From: Acidobacteriaceae bacterium
GTDB lineage: Bacteria; Acidobacteriota; Terriglobia; Terriglobales; Acidobacteriaceae
Assembly: GCA_003132445.1 (NCBI GenBank)
Contig: PKXU01000136.1
Coordinates: 84,576 to 148,575, forward strand
Reading direction: 5' to 3'
DNA: 64,000 bases
Positions 28,640 to 38,218 of this stretch are shown here, one piece after another. Made by a program: the position numbers and the translations under genes. Below the pieces are notes generated by a model. It was given only the letters and a program-made list of their open reading frames with translations, did not search any database and was not told the DNA's origin. The stretch's first letter is position 1; every line of letters starts with the position of its first letter.

Positions 28640-29299
28640 ATGACTTGGGTGAAGATTTGCGGGATGACGAATTTGGAGGACGCGCTTGTGGCGGTGGAAG
28701 CGGGAGCGGACGCGGTGGGATTTGTGTTTTACGAAAAGAGTCCGCGGAGGATTAGTGCCGAGGCGGCGCGGGAAATTGTTAAGAAGTTGCCGGACAACGT
28801 GGAAAAGGTGGGAGTATTTGTCAATGAAGACGTCGAACGCGCCAATGACATTCTGCAGCAGGTCGGCCTTACAACTGCGCAGGTATATTCGAAATCGATT
28901 GGCAAGTGGTTATCCTGGCACGTTGGTAGCGAACGGAAGCTAATGATCGCGGTGCCTGGAAGCTCTCTGAATGACGATTTGCTCATCACGTTCGGCTCGG
29001 CCGAGAAGCCGCTGTCTGCAATCGTCGTCGATTCAGGTTACGGGGAACGGCCCGGCGGTACGGGAGAACGCTTCGACTGGGAGGGCGCGAAAATTGGGAT
29101 CTGGGGGTTAGAGAAGGAGGTCCCCGTCGTCGTGGCCGGTGGTCTGAGCCCGGAAAATGTTAACGAAGCGATCAAGATCTTGCGTCCCTGGGGAGTCGAC
29201 GTTGCTTCCGGAGTGGAATCGCAACCAGGGAAAAAGGATCCGAAGAAGGTACGGGCGTTTGTGAAGGCGGTGCGGGATACCGATAGAAAGACGTGTTAG
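28640..29299 (+). CDS. trpF: Phosphoribosylanthranilate isomerase
   Basis: [46 protein letters not shown]. Confidence 0.95.
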   Translation: MTWVKICGMTNLEDALVAVEAGADAVGFVFYEKSPRRISAEAAREIVKKLPDNVEKVGVFVNEDVERANDILQQVGLTTAQVYSKSIGKWLSWHVGSERKLMIAVPGSSLNDDLLITFGSAEKPLSAIVVDSGYGERPGGTGERFDWEGAKIGIWGLEKEVPVVVAGGLSPENVNEAIKILRPWGVDVASGVESQPGKKDPKKVRAFVKAVRDTDRKTC

Positions 29300-30591
29300 C
29301 AATGGCGACCAGTCCAAGAACAACGAAGTTCAAACTCCCCACCCTAGCCGCAAAGAGTGCGGCTAGGATGGGGCACCCGCATGCTTCTTCCTCTCGAGTT
29401 TCTGCGCCTGTGACTGAGCCCGGTCGCTTTGGCGTTTATGGTGGACGTTATGTTCCCGAAACTTTGATGGCGGCGCTCGAGGAATTGGAGCGCGAGTATA
29501 ACAAAGCCAAGCTCGACCGGAAATTTCAGGCACGGTTAGAGGAGCTACTGCGCACGTACGCCGGACGTCCGACGCCGTTGTTTTTTGCGCGAAGGCTCAC
29601 GCAGAAATTGGGTGGGGCAAAGATTTATTTGAAACGAGAAGATCTGCTCCATACCGGGGCGCACAAGATTAATAACTGTCTGGGGCAGGGCCTGCTGGTC
29701 GAGCGCATGGGCAAGCATCGCGTAATCGCCGAAACTGGCGCCGGACAGCATGGAGTCGCGACTGCGACGGTATGCGCTCTGTTGGGTTTTGAATGCGTCG
29801 TGTACATGGGAACCGAAGACATGCGACGACAGGAATTGAATGTCTTCCGCATGCGCCTGCTGGGAGCGGACGTGCGCGGAGTCGATTCGGGATCGCGCAC
29901 TCTCAAAGATGCGATCAACGAGGCGATGCGCGACTGGGTCACCAATGTTCGCGCCACGCATTATTTATTGGGAAGCGTATTGGGAGCGCATCCGTACCCG
30001 ACCATGGTGCGCGATTTTCATCGCGTGATTGGACGCGAGGCACGGGCGCAGATTTTGAAAGCTGAGGGAAAGTTGCCGGCTGCGATTATTGCGTGCGTGG
30101 GCGGAGGGTCGAACGCAATCGGAATTTTTTACGATTTTCTTAACGACAAAAAGGTTCGCCTGATCGGCGTAGAGGCCGGCGGACGTGGCGACGCCCTGGG
30201 CGATCATGCAGCGCGGTTTCGCGGAGGGTCGCCGGGAGTTTTGCAGGGGACATATTCTTATGTGCTGCAGGATTCGGGAGGACAGATTGCGCTAACGCAT
30301 TCGGTGTCGGCGGGACTGGATTATCCGTCGATCGGCCCCGAGCACGCAGCGTTGCGGGATTCGGGGCGGGCCGAATACGTGCCCGCTTCAGACGCGGAAG
30401 CGCTCGAGGCGACGACCTTGCTGGCGCGAACGGAAGGAATTATCCCGGCGCTGGAATCGGCGCATGCGGTTGCAGAGGTGCTGAAGCGTGCGCCGAAGAT
30501 GAAGAAATCGGAGATCGTGATCGTCAATATTTCCGGGCGCGGAGATAAAGATATCGGGATCATGCGGGAAAACCTTAAAATCGATCGCTGA
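29293..30591 (+). CDS. trpB: Tryptophan synthase beta chain (start uncertain: 29293, 29302, 29368 or downstream GTG)
   Basis: [55 protein letters not shown]. Confidence 0.95.
   Translation: MLAMATSPRTTKFKLPTLAAKSAARMGHPHASSSRVSAPVTEPGRFGVYGGRYVPETLMAALEELEREYNKAKLDRKFQARLEELLRTYAGRPTPLFFARRLTQKLGGAKIYLKREDLLHTGAHKINNCLGQGLLVERMGKHRVIAETGAGQHGVATATVCALLGFECVVYMGTEDMRRQELNVFRMRLLGADVRGVDSGSRTLKDAINEAMRDWVTNVRATHYLLGSVLGAHPYPTMVRDFHRVIGREARAQILKAEGKLPAAIIACVGGGSNAIGIFYDFLNDKKVRLIGVEAGGRGDALGDHAARFRGGSPGVLQGTYSYVLQDSGGQIALTHSVSAGLDYPSIGPEHAALRDSGRAEYVPASDAEALEATTLLARTEGIIPALESAHAVAEVLKRAPKMKKSEIVIVNISGRGDKDIGIMRENLKIDR
29337..29373. repeat. REP-like palindrome (CCCCAYCCTAGCCGC…GCGGCTAGGATGGGG), copy 1, inside the trpB 5' coding region
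   Basis: 16-bp stem with one mismatch around loop AAGAG; second copy at 40727-40763. Confidence 0.85.
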
Positions 30592-30652
30592 TTGCGGTTT
30601 TTTAATTGTTAACTGAGAACTTCACAACCAGGTGCCGTCGAGGTTCATTCAA

Positions 30653-30673
30653 CAATCAGAAATCAACAATCAG
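30653..30673. repeat. Degenerate heptad repeat CAATCAG/AAATCAA/CAATCAG upstream of trpA
   Basis: Direct read of sequence; 7-bp period. Confidence 0.7.
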
Positions 30674-30682
30674 AAAGTTTTA

Positions 30683-31471
30683 ATGCCTCTCACCTTCTAC
30701 AAGAAACCGGCGCTGGTGGTCTATGTGACGTGCGGAGATCCCAATCTCGCCACCACGCGGGAAATTGTATTGGCCGCGATTGCGGCGGGCGCCGATGTGA
30801 TCGAACTGGGAGTACCATTCAGCGACCCAGTGGCGGACGGCCCAGTGATTCAGCGAGCGAGTGAGCGTGCCCTAAAACATTCGACTTCACTCGGCCAGGT
30901 GCTGACTCTCGCGGCCGAGATCAGGCAGCACGCGCAGTCAACGGGACTGATCGTCTTCTCCTATCTGAATCCGGTTTTGCGCATGGGCATGGACAGATTT
31001 TGCAAAGTCGCCCGGGCGGCTGGAGTGGACGGCGCACTGATCACAGACCTTCCCGTGGAAGAAGCGGCGGAATACTTGCGTGTAATGCGGGCGTATGATC
31101 TTTCTCCAATATTTCTGGCGGCGCCGACCAGCCCGGATGATCGCTTGCAGCGGATCGCGGATGCGTCGCGAGGATTTATATATGCAATATCGCGAACCGG
31201 CGTGACGGGCCAAAGGCAGCAACTGGCCGGCGATGCACGGAAACTTGTGCGGCGCTTGCGGCGCTTCACCAAACTGCCCATTGCGCTCGGCTTTGGCATT
31301 TCCACGGCCGAACAGTTCACTGAAATGGGCGCCTTCGCCGACGCCGTAGTGGTAGGCAGTGCAATTGTAGAAACGGTTGAGCGGAATTCCGGTCGCGAGG
31401 CAATCGCGGTGCGTGAGTTTGTAGAAGAGTTGTTGGCGGTTACTCCGCAGCTGGCGGCGACTTCCAATTGA
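30683..31471 (+). CDS. trpA: Tryptophan synthase alpha chain
   Basis: VVYVTCGDPN, ELGVPFSDPVADGPVIQRASERAL, GFGISTAEQ. Confidence 0.94.
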   Translation: MPLTFYKKPALVVYVTCGDPNLATTREIVLAAIAAGADVIELGVPFSDPVADGPVIQRASERALKHSTSLGQVLTLAAEIRQHAQSTGLIVFSYLNPVLRMGMDRFCKVARAAGVDGALITDLPVEEAAEYLRVMRAYDLSPIFLAAPTSPDDRLQRIADASRGFIYAISRTGVTGQRQQLAGDARKLVRRLRRFTKLPIALGFGISTAEQFTEMGAFADAVVVGSAIVETVERNSGREAIAVREFVEELLAVTPQLAATSN

Positions 31472-31534
31472 AAGCCGCTCTTGGGTAATGGTTGTTCAAA
31501 CTTGTGGTTGCTGAAAGCTGTGAAGCTACTCCTC

Positions 31535-31855
31535 ATGGACATTGAAGATTGGCGAAGGAAAATCGACGACTTGGATCGCAAACTGGTGGAACTGCTGAGC
31601 GAGCGGGCTCGGGCGGCAGTCGCAATTGGACGGCTCAAGCGCGACACGAACTTGCCCATCTATGAGCCGGATCGGGAGCGCACCGTCTTTGCGAATGTGC
31701 AGGAGGCAAATCCAGGGCCGCTGGCGGGGCGCGATCTGGTGCGGATCTACGAGCGCATAATTGATGTCATGCGGAATGTCCAGAAGGAAGAAATTGTGCC
31801 GAAGACGGAAACGCCCGATGCGGATACGGAGTTCGATTCGGAAGTGAATGATTGA
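31535..31855 (+). CDS. Chorismate mutase (AroQ type)
   Basis: WRRKIDDLDRKLVELLSERARAAVAIGRLKRDTNLPIYEPDRER. Confidence 0.9.
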   Translation: MDIEDWRRKIDDLDRKLVELLSERARAAVAIGRLKRDTNLPIYEPDRERTVFANVQEANPGPLAGRDLVRIYERIIDVMRNVQKEEIVPKTETPDADTEFDSEVND

Positions 31856-31894
31856 AGTAACCCGCGGCCATCGCCTCTCGACTGAGTGGAGAAA

Positions 31895-31929
31895 CTGATG
31901 GCTGATGGCTGACGGCTGAAAGCTAAAGG
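31895..31929. repeat. Five-unit degenerate heptad repeat (CTGATGG x2, CTGACGG, CTGAAAG, CTAAAGG) just upstream of DAHP synthase
   Basis: Direct read of sequence. Confidence 0.8.
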
Positions 31930-31938
31930 CTTTTTCCT

Positions 31939-32958
31939 ATGATAGTGGCAATGCAGGAAGGCGTGGACGAACAACTGATCCAGCAGGTGATTGAGCACCT
32001 CGTGAAGATCGGTTTTGAAGTACACCGCTCCACGGGCGCGCGCATGACCGTGCTGGGCGCAGTGGGTTCCGGAATTGATTTCGATATTCGCAACCTGGAG
32101 TTACTGCCGGGCGTGCAGGAAGTTCACCGCATCAGTTCGCCGTACAAGTTGGCGGGGCGAAGTTTTCGCCCCGAGGGAACGATCGTTAAGTTAGCCAATG
32201 GAATCGAAATTGGCGGTAACAAAATTGTGGTCATGGCCGGCCCTTGCTCGGTGGAATCGCGCGAGCAGATTTTTACCACTGCTGAGGCCGTGGCAAAATC
32301 CGGCGCAAAAGTGCTGCGGGGCGGGGCATTCAAGCCGCGCAGCTCTCCCTATTCGTTTCAGGGGCATGGAGAAGACGCGCTGAAGTTGATGCGCGAAGCT
32401 GCGGAGAAATTCGCTCTGCTGGTGATCAGCGAGGTGATGGAAATTTCGCAGATTCCCATGATGTTGCCGTATGTCCACATCCTGCAGGTAGGCGCCCGCA
32501 ACATGCAGAACTTTAATTTACTGCGCGAACTCGGCAAGGTGCGCAAGCCGGTGCTGCTGAAGCGCGGGATCGCGGCTACGCTGGAAGAGCTGCTACTGTC
32601 GGCCGAATACATAATGGCCGGCGGAAATTACGAGGTCATTCTGTGCGAGCGTGGCATTCGCACGTTTGAAACTTACACCCGCAACACAATGGACATTTCC
32701 GCGATTCCAATCATTCATAAGCTGTCGCATTTGCCCATGACCGCAGATCCGTCTCACGGAACTGGCCGCCGCGACAAAGTTTCACCCATGGCCCGGGCGT
32801 CGGTAGCGGCGGGAGCGGATGCGCTGCTCATTGAAGTGCATTCCAATCCGGACAAGGCCTTATCAGATGGGGCGCAGTCGCTGTTTCCAGAGCAGTTCGC
32901 GAAACTGATGGATGAGTTGCGGATGATTGCGCCGGCAGTAGGACGGAAGATCGCTTAG
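31939..32958 (+). CDS. aroF: 3-deoxy-7-phosphoheptulonate synthase with N-terminal regulatory domain
   Basis: VVMAGPCSVESREQ, LRGGAFKPRSSPYSFQG, LPMTADPSHGTGRRDKV. Confidence 0.93.
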   Translation: MIVAMQEGVDEQLIQQVIEHLVKIGFEVHRSTGARMTVLGAVGSGIDFDIRNLELLPGVQEVHRISSPYKLAGRSFRPEGTIVKLANGIEIGGNKIVVMAGPCSVESREQIFTTAEAVAKSGAKVLRGGAFKPRSSPYSFQGHGEDALKLMREAAEKFALLVISEVMEISQIPMMLPYVHILQVGARNMQNFNLLRELGKVRKPVLLKRGIAATLEELLLSAEYIMAGGNYEVILCERGIRTFETYTRNTMDISAIPIIHKLSHLPMTADPSHGTGRRDKVSPMARASVAAGADALLIEVHSNPDKALSDGAQSLFPEQFAKLMDELRMIAPAVGRKIA

Positions 32959-33104
32959 GGATGCTTTCACGACAGAGGCGCAGAGAGACGGTAAAAGGCA
33001 AACGCGAAATCCGGGCCTAACTCGATATTCCCTATTCCTCGATCGAAGCCGAAGTCGAACATCCAAAGATTGTTTCTCTGTGCCTCTGTGGTGAGATATT
33101 TTTC

Positions 33105-33980
33105 ATGCCAATTCGGCAAATCACGATCATCGGTACGGGGCTGATTGGCGGGTCGCTCGCGCTCGCGCTCAGGAAAAAGAAATTCGCCGGACGGATTGTA
33201 GGATGCGATCGCGAAGGGACGCTCGAGCGGGCGCGCATGCGTGGCGCAATCGACAACGGTACTGCGAATCCGGGAGACGCAGTGCGTGGGAGTCAGGTGG
33301 TGGTTCTGGCGACCCCAGTCTTAGCAATCGTCGATCTGATAGAGCGCCTCGGGCCGTCACTTGCCCCTAAAGCTCTGCTCACCGACGTTGGCAGCACCAA
33401 GAGCGCCGTGGTCGAGCGCGCGGTGAAAGTCTTTGGGAAGAATGCGGGCAGGCGATTTCTGGCGGGGCATCCGATGGCGGGCAAGGAAATGAGTGGCGTG
33501 GACTACGCGGATCCGGATTTGTTTCAGAAAGCGGTTTGGTTTATAACTCCGCTGCCCGAACAGAATTTAAACGAAGGATTATTCGCGGAGTTCGCCGGAT
33601 GGATCGATCGGATCGGATCGCGCATCGCCATGTTGCCCGCCGAGGAGCATGACCGGCTCTGCGCCTGGATCAGTCATCTCCCGCAAATGATTTCGACTGC
33701 GCTGGCGGCAGCGCTCGTTGAAGAGTTCGGGGACCGGGCTCCGCTATTGGCTGCCGGTGGACGCGCACTGCAAGAGATGACCCGAATTTCGGCAAGTCCT
33801 TATTCAATGTGGCGCGACATTGCAATCAGCAATAAAGCAAACCTGGGAAAAGCCCTATGGAAGGTGGAGCAGCGGCTGGCGCATATTCGCGAAAACCTCG
33901 CAACACGGCAATTGGCGGAAGAATTTGAACAAGCCCATGCGTTGCGAAAGCCTCCGAGAAAAAAGGCAATCGCCGATTGA
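33105..33980 (+). CDS. tyrA: Prephenate dehydrogenase
   Basis: ITIIGTGLIGGSLALALR, LTDVGSTKSAVV, FLAGHPMAGKEMSGVDYA. Confidence 0.92.
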   Translation: MPIRQITIIGTGLIGGSLALALRKKKFAGRIVGCDREGTLERARMRGAIDNGTANPGDAVRGSQVVVLATPVLAIVDLIERLGPSLAPKALLTDVGSTKSAVVERAVKVFGKNAGRRFLAGHPMAGKEMSGVDYADPDLFQKAVWFITPLPEQNLNEGLFAEFAGWIDRIGSRIAMLPAEEHDRLCAWISHLPQMISTALAAALVEEFGDRAPLLAAGGRALQEMTRISASPYSMWRDIAISNKANLGKALWKVEQRLAHIRENLATRQLAEEFEQAHALRKPPRKKAIAD

Positions 33981-34075
33981 TGACTTCCGGTTACTGACTA
34001 CTGATTTTAAAATGGCAGGTCATTCAACAATCCGTAATCAAAAATCGGCACTTCGTTTTATACAATGCGGATGCT

Positions 34076-34771
34076 ATGAATAAAGTTGTGGCCAACGCAG
34101 ATGAAGCCATTCGCGACGTCTTTGACGGTGCGACCATCATGATCGGGGGCTTCGGACTGTGTGGGATGCCGGAGAACCTGATTCGCGCACTGGTACGCAA
34201 GGGTACGAAGAATCTGCACACGATCAGCAACAACGTGGGCGTCGATGGCGTGGGCAATGGATTGCTTCTGGCCGCCGGCCAGATCGTGCATCATATTGGG
34301 TCGTATGTGGGAGAAAATCGCTTGCTCGAGGAAATGGTGCTGAAAGGAACGATCCGGCTAGATCTGGTGCCGCAGGGAACTTTTTCAGAGCGGATTCGTG
34401 CAGGTGGAGCGGGAATTCCGGCCTTTTATACGCCGACCGGTGTGGGAACGATTGTCGCCGAAGGCAAAGAAACACGTGAATTTGACGGACGCACCTACGT
34501 GATGGAGCGCGGCCTCAAGGCGGACTTTGCATTTGTGAAAGCGTGGAAAGGCGATCGCGAAGGAAATTTGACTTATCGCAAGACCGCGCGCAATTTTAAT
34601 CCCATGATGGCGACCGCGGCCAAGATTGCGATTGCCGAAGTGGAGCATTTAGTGGATGCGGGAGAGTTGGACGGAGATCAGATTCACACGCCTTCGATTT
34701 ATGTGAAGCGCATTTTCCAAGGCGAACTGTATGAGCGGCGTATTGAGCGGAAAACGGTTCGAAAGGCCTAG
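34076..34771 (+). CDS. scoA: Succinyl-CoA:3-ketoacid CoA-transferase subunit A
   Basis: IMIGGFGLCGMPENLIRAL, GIPAFYTPTGVGT. Confidence 0.92.
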   Translation: MNKVVANADEAIRDVFDGATIMIGGFGLCGMPENLIRALVRKGTKNLHTISNNVGVDGVGNGLLLAAGQIVHHIGSYVGENRLLEEMVLKGTIRLDLVPQGTFSERIRAGGAGIPAFYTPTGVGTIVAEGKETREFDGRTYVMERGLKADFAFVKAWKGDREGNLTYRKTARNFNPMMATAAKIAIAEVEHLVDAGELDGDQIHTPSIYVKRIFQGELYERRIERKTVRKA

Positions 34772-34816
34772 TCGGTGTGGAAAAACTCTCGGCGATGTTT
34801 CGCGTTATCGAATATA

Positions 34817-34878
34817 GGGATCCTTCGACTGCGTTTTGCTTCGCTATTTGCGAAGCATAATCCTCGCTCAGGATGACA
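34817..34878. repeat. Dispersed GGATCCTTCGACT…GCTCAGGATGACA-type repeat between scoA and scoB
   Basis: gggatccttcgactgcgttttgcttcgctatttgcgaagcataatcctcgctcaggatgaca, with internal GCTTCGC/GCGAAGC hairpin. Confidence 0.7.
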
Positions 34879-34897
34879 GGTCGGTGGTTGGCCGACA

Positions 34898-35575
34898 ATG
34901 ATGAACAAAACTAGTAAAGATGTCGACAAGCGCGAGCGGATTGTGAAGCGGGTTGCGCGCGAGTTGCGCGATGGATTTTATGTGAACCTCGGCATCGGAA
35001 TGCCGACGTTGATTGCCAACCACGTGCCTCGCGGCATCGAGGTCACTCTGCAGTCGGAAAACGGCATGCTGGGAATTGGGCCCTATCCGATCGAGGGCGA
35101 AGAAGATCCTGACTTGATCAACGCAGGCAAGGAAACTGTCAGCGAAATGCCGGGGACGTCCTATTTTTCGAGCGCCGATTCGTTTGCCATGATTCGCGGC
35201 GGGCACATTGATTTGAGCGTGCTGGGCGCAATGGAAGTCGACGAATCGGGAAGCTTGGCGAACTGGATGATCCCAGGGAAGATGGTGAAAGGCATGGGCG
35301 GCGCGATGGATCTGGTCGCCTCAGCGCGACGCGTGGTCGTAGCGATGGAGCACACAACACGCGACGGCGCGCCGAAGATTTTGAAAAAGTGCACGCTGCC
35401 ACTGACCGGAGTGAACGTGGTCGACACGATTGCGACCGAGATGGCCTACATCCGCGTAACGCAAAAGGGTTTGGTGCTGGAGGAAATAGCGCCGGGGCTG
35501 TCGGCCGACGATGTGCAACGCGCGACCGAGGCGCGGCTGATTGTGAGTCGTGCGCTGAAGGTGATGCAGAGCTAA
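34898..35575 (+). CDS. scoB: Succinyl-CoA:3-ketoacid CoA-transferase subunit B
   Basis: [44 protein letters not shown]. Confidence 0.93.
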   Translation: MMNKTSKDVDKRERIVKRVARELRDGFYVNLGIGMPTLIANHVPRGIEVTLQSENGMLGIGPYPIEGEEDPDLINAGKETVSEMPGTSYFSSADSFAMIRGGHIDLSVLGAMEVDESGSLANWMIPGKMVKGMGGAMDLVASARRVVVAMEHTTRDGAPKILKKCTLPLTGVNVVDTIATEMAYIRVTQKGLVLEEIAPGLSADDVQRATEARLIVSRALKVMQS

Positions 35576-35576
35576 T

Positions 35577-35975
35577 TTAGACAAAATTATCCGCGACAGA
35601 GCGCCCGTTGATCACAGCACAATAAAGTCCTCGCCAGTTGCGTTGCCATCTCGATCCCTTGCAAGTACCGGGTGACTGGGCTTCGATGTAACCGGCAGCG
35701 TTGTCTGCTGAAAGACTTTCTTTGCACTTTGGGCAGCGCGGCGAATTGCCTCTGCTAAATTTGCCGCCGCATTCACACGGCAGCAGGTGCTCCTCCATCT
35801 CTGAGGGTATTTCGGCGTATGTCCATTTGACACCCTTCGGCCAGCCCGCGCTGTAGGCGGAAAGGATGGCTGTCATGCCGCAACTATCACAGTAAGCATA
35901 GGAGCTATCGCCAAAGCCACTGTGGTAGATCTTGATTTCGAAAGATTCCCCGCAATGTTCGCACAATCCGGTCAC
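35577..35975 (-). CDS. Hypothetical zinc-ribbon-type protein
   Basis: Multiple Cys pairs: CEHCGE, CDSCGM, CECGGK, CPKCKE. Confidence 0.65.
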   Translation of the reverse strand: MTGLCEHCGESFEIKIYHSGFGDSSYAYCDSCGMTAILSAYSAGWPKGVKWTYAEIPSEMEEHLLPCECGGKFSRGNSPRCPKCKESLSADNAAGYIEAQSPGTCKGSRWQRNWRGLYCAVINGRSVADNFV

Positions 35976-36002
35976 AGTCGCTAATTGTAGCTCGGCATTT
36001 TT

Positions 36003-36869
36003 CTATGCGGTCGCGATCCTGCGAATCAAATCTTCCTGCTCCTGTTTGCTCTCCGCGCCGATCGTGAACGCGTCGAGCACCCCGAGCGACAACGCATATT
36101 TGATCGCTTCATCCTGACGATTGCGCAGCGTGCCCTGTCCTAGAATCTTCATGCCCACCACCGCTTTTCCCGCACTCTTCATCTCTTTCAAGACGCTGAG
36201 TACGGTCGCGGGATCGGCATCCATGTAGGCGCCCACAGGATTCATGCGTGCCAGATCAACTTCCACCCACGGAGATTTTGCCGCGGCGCGCAGAGCTTCG
36301 ATGCTGTGGCAGGAACAACCGTGAGCACGAATGATTCCCTTCTGTTTGGCCTCGGAGAGCACATCCATCGCGCCTCTGTAACGGTCCGTCCAATCGACCT
36401 CAGTCACGCAGTGCATCAGGCAAACATCCAGGTAGTCCGTTCCGAGTTCGCGGCGGAAGCGGTCGAGATCGGCGCGCATAGTGGCCGCATCGCGTGCCCA
36501 GCTTTTCGTGAGCACTGTAACTTTATCTCGCGGAACGTGCTTCAGCGCCTCGGCGACGTGAGGATGGCTGCCATAGGAGTCGGCGGAATCGAAAAAGCGA
36601 AGTCCGTGATCGTATCCATTGAGCAGCAGATCGGACAGCCCTTGAATGCCCAGCGCCGTTTGATGCGAATGATGTCCCGACCCGACTGTGCCCGTTCCCA
36701 TGGCGAGGCGACTGGTTCTAATGCCGGTGGTGCCCAAAGTGACGGTGTCGGAGGCGGAGAATTTCGCGCTGAGCTGCTGCTCTGCAATGGCATTCAGAAT
36801 TGATTTGGAACTGAGCCAGGCCGCTCCCAGGCCTGACGCGGAGCGAACAAGAAATTCGCGGCGACGCAT
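36003..36869 (-). CDS. Aldo/keto reductase family protein with Tat-type leader
   Basis: MRRREFLVRSASGLGAAWLSS; GLRFFDSADSYGSHPHVAEAL; CLMHCV. Confidence 0.88.
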   Translation of the reverse strand: MRRREFLVRSASGLGAAWLSSKSILNAIAEQQLSAKFSASDTVTLGTTGIRTSRLAMGTGTVGSGHHSHQTALGIQGLSDLLLNGYDHGLRFFDSADSYGSHPHVAEALKHVPRDKVTVLTKSWARDAATMRADLDRFRRELGTDYLDVCLMHCVTEVDWTDRYRGAMDVLSEAKQKGIIRAHGCSCHSIEALRAAAKSPWVEVDLARMNPVGAYMDADPATVLSVLKEMKSAGKAVVGMKILGQGTLRNRQDEAIKYALSLGVLDAFTIGAESKQEQEDLIRRIATA

Positions 36870-37026
36870 GGGTCCTCCTAACAACGTTAGCGCTTCTGTA
36901 AGGCTACACCAGCCAGACGTGGGATGAAAAGACGCGAAGCGATGAGGATGAAGTCAGTTTAATTTCCACGAACCGGCAAAAATGCCACGATCGTTCCGGG
37001 GACTGTACAGGACGGCATTACTTCGG

Positions 37027-37227
37027 CTAGATACGAAACGGAGCAGCCAATAGCCGGAATGGCAAAGTAATCGCCAGGAAGATAATCTCCAGCACCCCGT
37101 GAACCGCGACTCCAACGATGCGGAACGGTAGCAGCAACACCCAGATGAAAGGATAGGCAACAAGAGCCAGCAAAGCCAGGGGCCAGCAGAGTACGAAAAG
37201 GATGCACCATAGTAAGAACGCGAACAC
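37027..37227 (-). CDS. Small hydrophobic membrane protein
   Basis: 66-aa hydrophobic ORF preceded by GGGAGG and a 14-bp palindrome. Confidence 0.55.
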   Translation of the reverse strand: MFAFLLWCILFVLCWPLALLALVAYPFIWVLLLPFRIVGVAVHGVLEIIFLAITLPFRLLAAPFRI

Positions 37228-37324
37228 GGCTGAGACCTCCCGATCGATATCGATCTCCGAAATCGATGTCTAGATAATTGTACGTTCCAATCGAGGAAAA
37301 AGTTCCATGCGCGACCCAGCCCGA

Positions 37325-37981
37325 TTATTCGAATTGCTTTCGGAAGGCAGCCAGTTGTTGTTGAACTTCCGAAAGTTCCTGCCGCAATCGAGCAACCTCT
37401 TTCTCTAACGATTCCAGACGGTTGCCGACGGGGCCGCTGGTCTGTGAGGGCGAATGTGCCTGCGCCATATCTGCCAATTCCGGCGCAGCTGGCTCACCAG
37501 AGAAGAGATGCATGTAACGCGATTCCTTTGTGCCGGGCTGGCGCGGAAGAACTCGCGCCAGTGGCGGTTCTCGCTGGACGAGGCGATCTAGTGTGGAAAC
37601 GACGTCTTCCAGAGCTTCGAAATGATACATTCTGTCGGCGCGGCCGCGCAGTTCGCCGGGAGTCTGCGCTCCGCGCAGGAGAAGTACACAGACGATTGCC
37701 ATCTCGCGACGATCAAAATTAAAGACTTCCTGCAGACGGTGTTCGAACTTCGTGACCCTGCTGTCGGCTCCGCTCGCAGGGCCAGCCACACGTTTTTCCT
37801 GCAGCGTGCTTAGAGCTTGGCGCACCGTTTCTTCGTCCAATGTCATCACTGGATCGCGATTTTGTTTTTGATTGCAAGCGTTGACCAGCGCGTTCAATGA
37901 AAGCGGATAGTAATCAGGCGTAGTGATGTCTTTTTCGATCAGCGAGCCAAGAACGCGGGTCTCAATTTCGCTAAGGTTCAC
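37325..37981 (-). CDS. YceH/DUF480 family protein
   Basis: LSEIETRVLGSLIEKDITTPDYYPLSLNALVNACNQKQNRDPVM; LLLRGAQTPGELRGR. Confidence 0.92.
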   Translation of the reverse strand: MNLSEIETRVLGSLIEKDITTPDYYPLSLNALVNACNQKQNRDPVMTLDEETVRQALSTLQEKRVAGPASGADSRVTKFEHRLQEVFNFDRREMAIVCVLLLRGAQTPGELRGRADRMYHFEALEDVVSTLDRLVQREPPLARVLPRQPGTKESRYMHLFSGEPAAPELADMAQAHSPSQTSGPVGNRLESLEKEVARLRQELSEVQQQLAAFRKQFE

Positions 37982-38218
37982 GATGCCTTCCAGGAATTTG
38001 TGCGTTGTGATTCTAATTCATGGCGAATCGCAATTGGCCGAATCGCGAATTACATCGGAACGAAATCACAATCGGGGGACACCGGTTTCTTCCTTGCCTT
38101 GGACTTGTTTTCACGTTGGCCAGCGTTCAATTTCGCCGATCCTGATATAGTCTCTCTCAGCGGACCTTCTGGATCTGCGCTCGGGCAACGAGCAGGCAGC
38201 AATGCGCAAGGAGCAACG

